Positions 6,641-8,553 of a stretch of DNA of 8,553 nt are shown here, one piece after another (positions within the stretch are counted from its first letter, which is position 1; each line of letters starts with the position of its first letter). The stretch is taken from the NCBI GenBank assembly GCA_024641205.1, contig JAHEDM010000082.1:1-8553 (forward strand), written 5' to 3'. Origin of the DNA: Actinomycetes bacterium (GTDB taxonomy: Bacteria; Actinomycetota; Acidimicrobiia; Spongiisociales; UBA4744). The notes under the pieces are model-generated. The model searched no databases and had not been told where the DNA came from. It saw nothing but the letters and a program-made list of their open reading frames with translations. Position numbers and translations under genes: made by a program.

Positions 6641-6765
6641 CGGAAATCCTAACTGGCCTGTCGGGTCATCATGTTGTATGCTTGTAGGACGAATGGTACA
6701 GGAGGTCTCGGTCGCTGTCCAGTAGCGAGCTTCCTGCCGGGACCGCTAAACAAGAGGAGTGCACT
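6641..6765. promoter_or_regulatory. Divergent control region between the GntR regulator and the ATCase-like gene
   Basis: This 125-bp gap must hold promoters for both arms of the cluster. It contains TTGTATG at 6674 and TTGTAGGACGA at 6682-6692. The latter fits the generic GntR pattern TNGTNNNACNA, although that pattern is best known for FadR-type members. An inverted pair, TGTA (6683-6686) and TACA (6697-6700), overlaps it, making 6674-6700 the best operator candidate. On the + strand an inverted repeat, TCGCT/AGCGA (6712-6728), lies in the probable leader of the ATCase-like gene. A good ribosome site, GAGGAG (6754-6759), lies 6 nt before its ATG. I cannot identify convincing -35/-10 pairs on either strand. 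On the - strand TAGGAT (6646-6651) ends 5 nt from the regulator's ATG and could be a -10 for a leaderless mRNA. Confidence 0.6.
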
Positions 6766-7716
6766 ATGCGCAGCTTCGCAGGACGGGACATCCTGTCACT
6801 CAAGGACTTCGAACGTAACGAGTTCTTCCACGTCTTCGAGATCGCCGATCAGCTCGAACCGATCGCCCGAGAGCGTCGCAACACCGACCTCCTGGCCGAG
6901 AAGACAATGGTCACGGCCTTCTACCAGCCGTCGACCCGCACCCGTCTCGCCCATGAAGCGGCCATGCACCGTCTGGGCGGCCACGTCACCGGCTTCTCGG
7001 ACGCCAAGATGACCAGGGCAGGCGACTTCTATCAGGAGAGCATCAAGGACACCGTGCACATGCTGGAGTACTACGGCGACGTGCTGGTCATGCGCCACTT
7101 CCAGCAGGGCGCCCCGCATGAGGCCGCTCGCTGGGCATCGATCCCGGTTATCAACGCCGGCGATGGTTGGGGCGAGCATCCCACCCAGGTCCTCACCGAC
7201 CTCTACACCGTGCACAAGGAAATGGGCAGCGTGGACGGGAAGACCTTCGTCTGCATCGGCGACCATCGCATGCGCACGATGCATTCGATCGGCTACGCCC
7301 TCAGTCAGTTCGACGCCGAGATGGTGATCCTGGCCCCGGCCGACATGACACCCACCGCCGAGTTCCTTGCCGAATTGGACGAAAAGGGCACTTCGTGGCG
7401 CATCGTTGAGCACATCAACGATGTCATCGAAGAAGCCGACGTCATCTACATGGAGCCGGTCGTTCAGCCCGACTACACGCAATCCCGCCAGGACAAGGCC
7501 GACGAGTACGGCACGACTCCCGCCAACTACCGGATCACCAAAGAGGTCATGAAGAAGGCTAAGGGTGACTCGATCGTGCTGCACTCGCTCCCCCGTATGG
7601 ACGAGCTGCTGCCGGAGGTCGATCAGCTGAAGCATGCCCGCTCCTGGCGCTCGTCCTCGGGGCCACGGAGTAACCGATGCCACGAGCAGTCATCGCCATC
7701 GGCGGCAACTCGCTGA
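6766..7716 (+). CDS. Aspartate-carbamoyltransferase-like protein of unknown substrate, C-terminus frameshifted
   Basis: This transcarbamylase resembles the PyrB catalytic chain over residues 1-286. Carbamoyl-phosphate residues are in place: STRTR 56-60, R110 in MRH, HPTQ 138-141, R170 in GDHRMRTMHS and LP at 275-276 of LHSLPRMDE. Residues that bind aspartate in E. coli PyrB are not. The 80s loop GKKGE is replaced by GDFYQE around 86-91, losing K84, and TRVQ (R229, Q231) is replaced by EPVV at 230-233. HPLP has become HSLP. A different acceptor is therefore likely, and pyrB would be a poor name. After PEVDQLKHA the frame turns into a Ser/Arg-rich tail that overlaps the carbamate kinase by 40 bp. 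The normal ending LLALVLGATE-stop survives in another frame at 7641-7673. About 43 bp seem to be missing, so the protein may be damaged or the sequence wrong here. The start is ATG 6766, with GAGGAG 6 nt upstream. Confidence 0.85.
   Translation: MRSFAGRDILSLKDFERNEFFHVFEIADQLEPIARERRNTDLLAEKTMVTAFYQPSTRTRLAHEAAMHRLGGHVTGFSDAKMTRAGDFYQESIKDTVHMLEYYGDVLVMRHFQQGAPHEAARWASIPVINAGDGWGEHPTQVLTDLYTVHKEMGSVDGKTFVCIGDHRMRTMHSIGYALSQFDAEMVILAPADMTPTAEFLAELDEKGTSWRIVEHINDVIEEADVIYMEPVVQPDYTQSRQDKADEYGTTPANYRITKEVMKKAKGDSIVLHSLPRMDELLPEVDQLKHARSWRSSSGPRSNRCHEQSSPSAATR
7638..7673 (+). other. Out-of-frame remnant of the ATCase-like C-terminus
   Basis: Read in the frame beginning at 7638, this stretch encodes PLLALVLGATE followed by TAA. 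That is the usual end of ATCase-type proteins, in which a segment like RMALLALVLG closes the last helix. The annotated frame runs through it as WRSSSGPRSN instead. The stop lies 3 bp before the carbamate kinase ATG, and GGAG inside the last two codons is that gene's ribosome site. This is the tight spacing expected of the undamaged operon. Confidence 0.75.
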
Positions 7717-8553
7717 TCACCGACAAGGACCACCAGACCGTTCAGGATCAATACCTGGCAGCCGGGGAGACCGATCACCACATCGCTCAGCTGGTCAAGG
7801 CCGGTTGGGACGTGGCCATCTCGCACGGCAACGGACCGCAAGTCGGGTTCATCCTTCGCCGGTCTGAGTTGTCCAGGAACGAGTTACACGAAGTGCCACT
7901 CGACGTGTGCGGCGCAGACACGCAGGGGGCCATCGGGTACATGCTCCAGCAGAACCTGATCAACGACTTCCGGGCGATGGGCCTTGCCAAGCAGGTAGCC
8001 ACCGTCGTCACCCAGGTGGAAGTCAGCGCAGACGACCCGGCCATGCTGAACCCGTCCAAGCCGATCGGTACCTTCTTCGATGAGGCGGAAGCCAAACAAC
8101 GACAGGAGAAGGAAGGCTGGGTGGTAGTGGAGGATGCCGGGCGCGGCTGGCGCCGGGTGGTTGCCTCCCCCCAGCCCGTGCGGATCGTCGAGATCGAAGC
8201 CATCCGCACCCTGATGGATGCCGGAGTGGTCGTGATCGCAGTGGGAGGAGGCGGGATACCCGTGGTCGCCGACGAAAAGGGTGATCTGTACGGGGTGGCA
8301 GCCGTGATCGACAAAGACCTGGCCTCGGCCGTCCTTGCCAACGAGATCAATGCCGACCTGTTGCTGATCTCCACTGCCGTCGAGAAGGTTGCGCTGCGAT
8401 ACGGGACTCCCGAACAGGTGTGGGTCGACCGGATGACCCTCTCTGAGGTCAAGCAGTATCTGGCCGAAGGCACCCATTTCGCAGAAGGATCGATGGCCCC
8501 CAAGATGCGGGCCGTCGTGCAGTTCCTCGAGGCGGGCGGCGACCGGGCGTTGA
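7677..8553 (+). CDS. arcC: Carbamate kinase (3' end outside the window)
   Basis: This enzyme transfers phosphate from carbamoyl phosphate to ADP, yielding ATP and carbamate that decays to ammonia and CO2; in catabolic clusters it is the energy-yielding step. The frame is open to the last base and gives 292 residues, so roughly 20 are missing against the usual 310-315. Family motifs are all present: AIGGNSL at 7-13, SHGNGPQVG at 49-57, GAIGYML at 84-90, NPSKPIG (K128) at 125-131, AVGGGGIPVV at 188-197, VIDKDLASAVLA at 210-221 and GSMAPKM at 271-277. The lysines at 128, 213 and 276 correspond to the catalytic and binding lysines known in the family. The start is ATG 7677, with GGAG (7667-7670) 6 nt upstream, inside the end of the ATCase-like gene. 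No arginine deiminase is visible, so carbamoyl phosphate most likely comes from the two neighbouring carbamoyltransferases. The arcC symbol denotes the family only. Confidence 0.95.
   Translation, partial: MPRAVIAIGGNSLITDKDHQTVQDQYLAAGETDHHIAQLVKAGWDVAISHGNGPQVGFILRRSELSRNELHEVPLDVCGADTQGAIGYMLQQNLINDFRAMGLAKQVATVVTQVEVSADDPAMLNPSKPIGTFFDEAEAKQRQEKEGWVVVEDAGRGWRRVVASPQPVRIVEIEAIRTLMDAGVVVIAVGGGGIPVVADEKGDLYGVAAVIDKDLASAVLANEINADLLLISTAVEKVALRYGTPEQVWVDRMTLSEVKQYLAEGTHFAEGSMAPKMRAVVQFLEAGGDRAL

Noticed and set aside
6796..7683. 295-codon open frame on the - strand opposite the ATCase-like gene
   Set aside because: Antisense shadow: the + strand frame carries the STRTR, HPTQ and LPR.DE motifs, and the reverse product has none.
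6766..7716. Calling the ATCase-like gene pyrB, with the regulator and kinase as a pyrimidine operon
   Set aside because: Aspartate-binding loop residues are missing, no pyrC/carA/carB/pyrR is nearby, and carbamate kinase consumes carbamoyl phosphate rather than supplying it to pyrimidine synthesis.
7787..8503. Long - strand frames opposite the carbamate kinase
   Set aside because: The + strand frame has every carbamate kinase motif; these are shadows seen because the kinase has no stop within the window.

Overview
The window looks like GC-rich DNA (about 60% G+C by eye) from an actinobacterial chromosome. An uncultured Acidimicrobiia-like lineage is my best guess. It rests on the codon bias, on GTG as the only possible start for one gene, and on an exported peptidase with cysteine-containing S-layer-like repeats (a GC...CPD...SRGDMA pattern) that I associate with that group. 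No rRNA or tRNA gene, CRISPR array, transposase or phage gene is visible.

Left part (1-2546). A mannose-1-phosphate guanylyltransferase enters from beyond the left edge on the + strand and ends at 1035. It converges on an exported M23 (LytM-type) peptidase with C-terminal SLH-like repeats on the - strand (1222-2403). Both seem to be cell-envelope genes. The peptidase is bracketed by three copies of a roughly 50-bp GC-rich, hairpin-forming intergenic repeat: two in tandem past its 3' end and one upstream of its start, all in the same orientation.

Right part (2547-8553). This is a divergent catabolic-looking cluster around a 125-bp control region (6641-6765). Leftward, in tight succession, run a GntR/UTRA regulator, a knotted (YgeW/N-acetylornithine-type) carbamoyltransferase, an HPR1-type hydroxypyruvate/glyoxylate reductase and a class I aminotransferase. 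Rightward run an aspartate-carbamoyltransferase-like protein and a carbamate kinase that leaves the window. Two unrelated-subfamily carbamoyltransferases beside a carbamate kinase suggest catabolic phosphorolysis of a carbamoylated compound to carbamoyl phosphate, with ATP recovered by the kinase. The aminotransferase and reductase would process a two- or three-carbon oxo-acid skeleton such as glyoxylate or hydroxypyruvate. The substrate cannot be read from the sequence. Ureido compounds from purine breakdown (ureidoglycine/oxalurate or diureidopropionate) or a carbamoylated serine-like molecule are hypotheses.

Two points deserve attention. The ATCase-like protein lacks the residues that bind aspartate in PyrB, so it should not be called pyrB. 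Its C-terminal coding region also carries an apparent deletion of about 43 bp with a frameshift: the expected ending survives in another frame, directly in front of the carbamate kinase.
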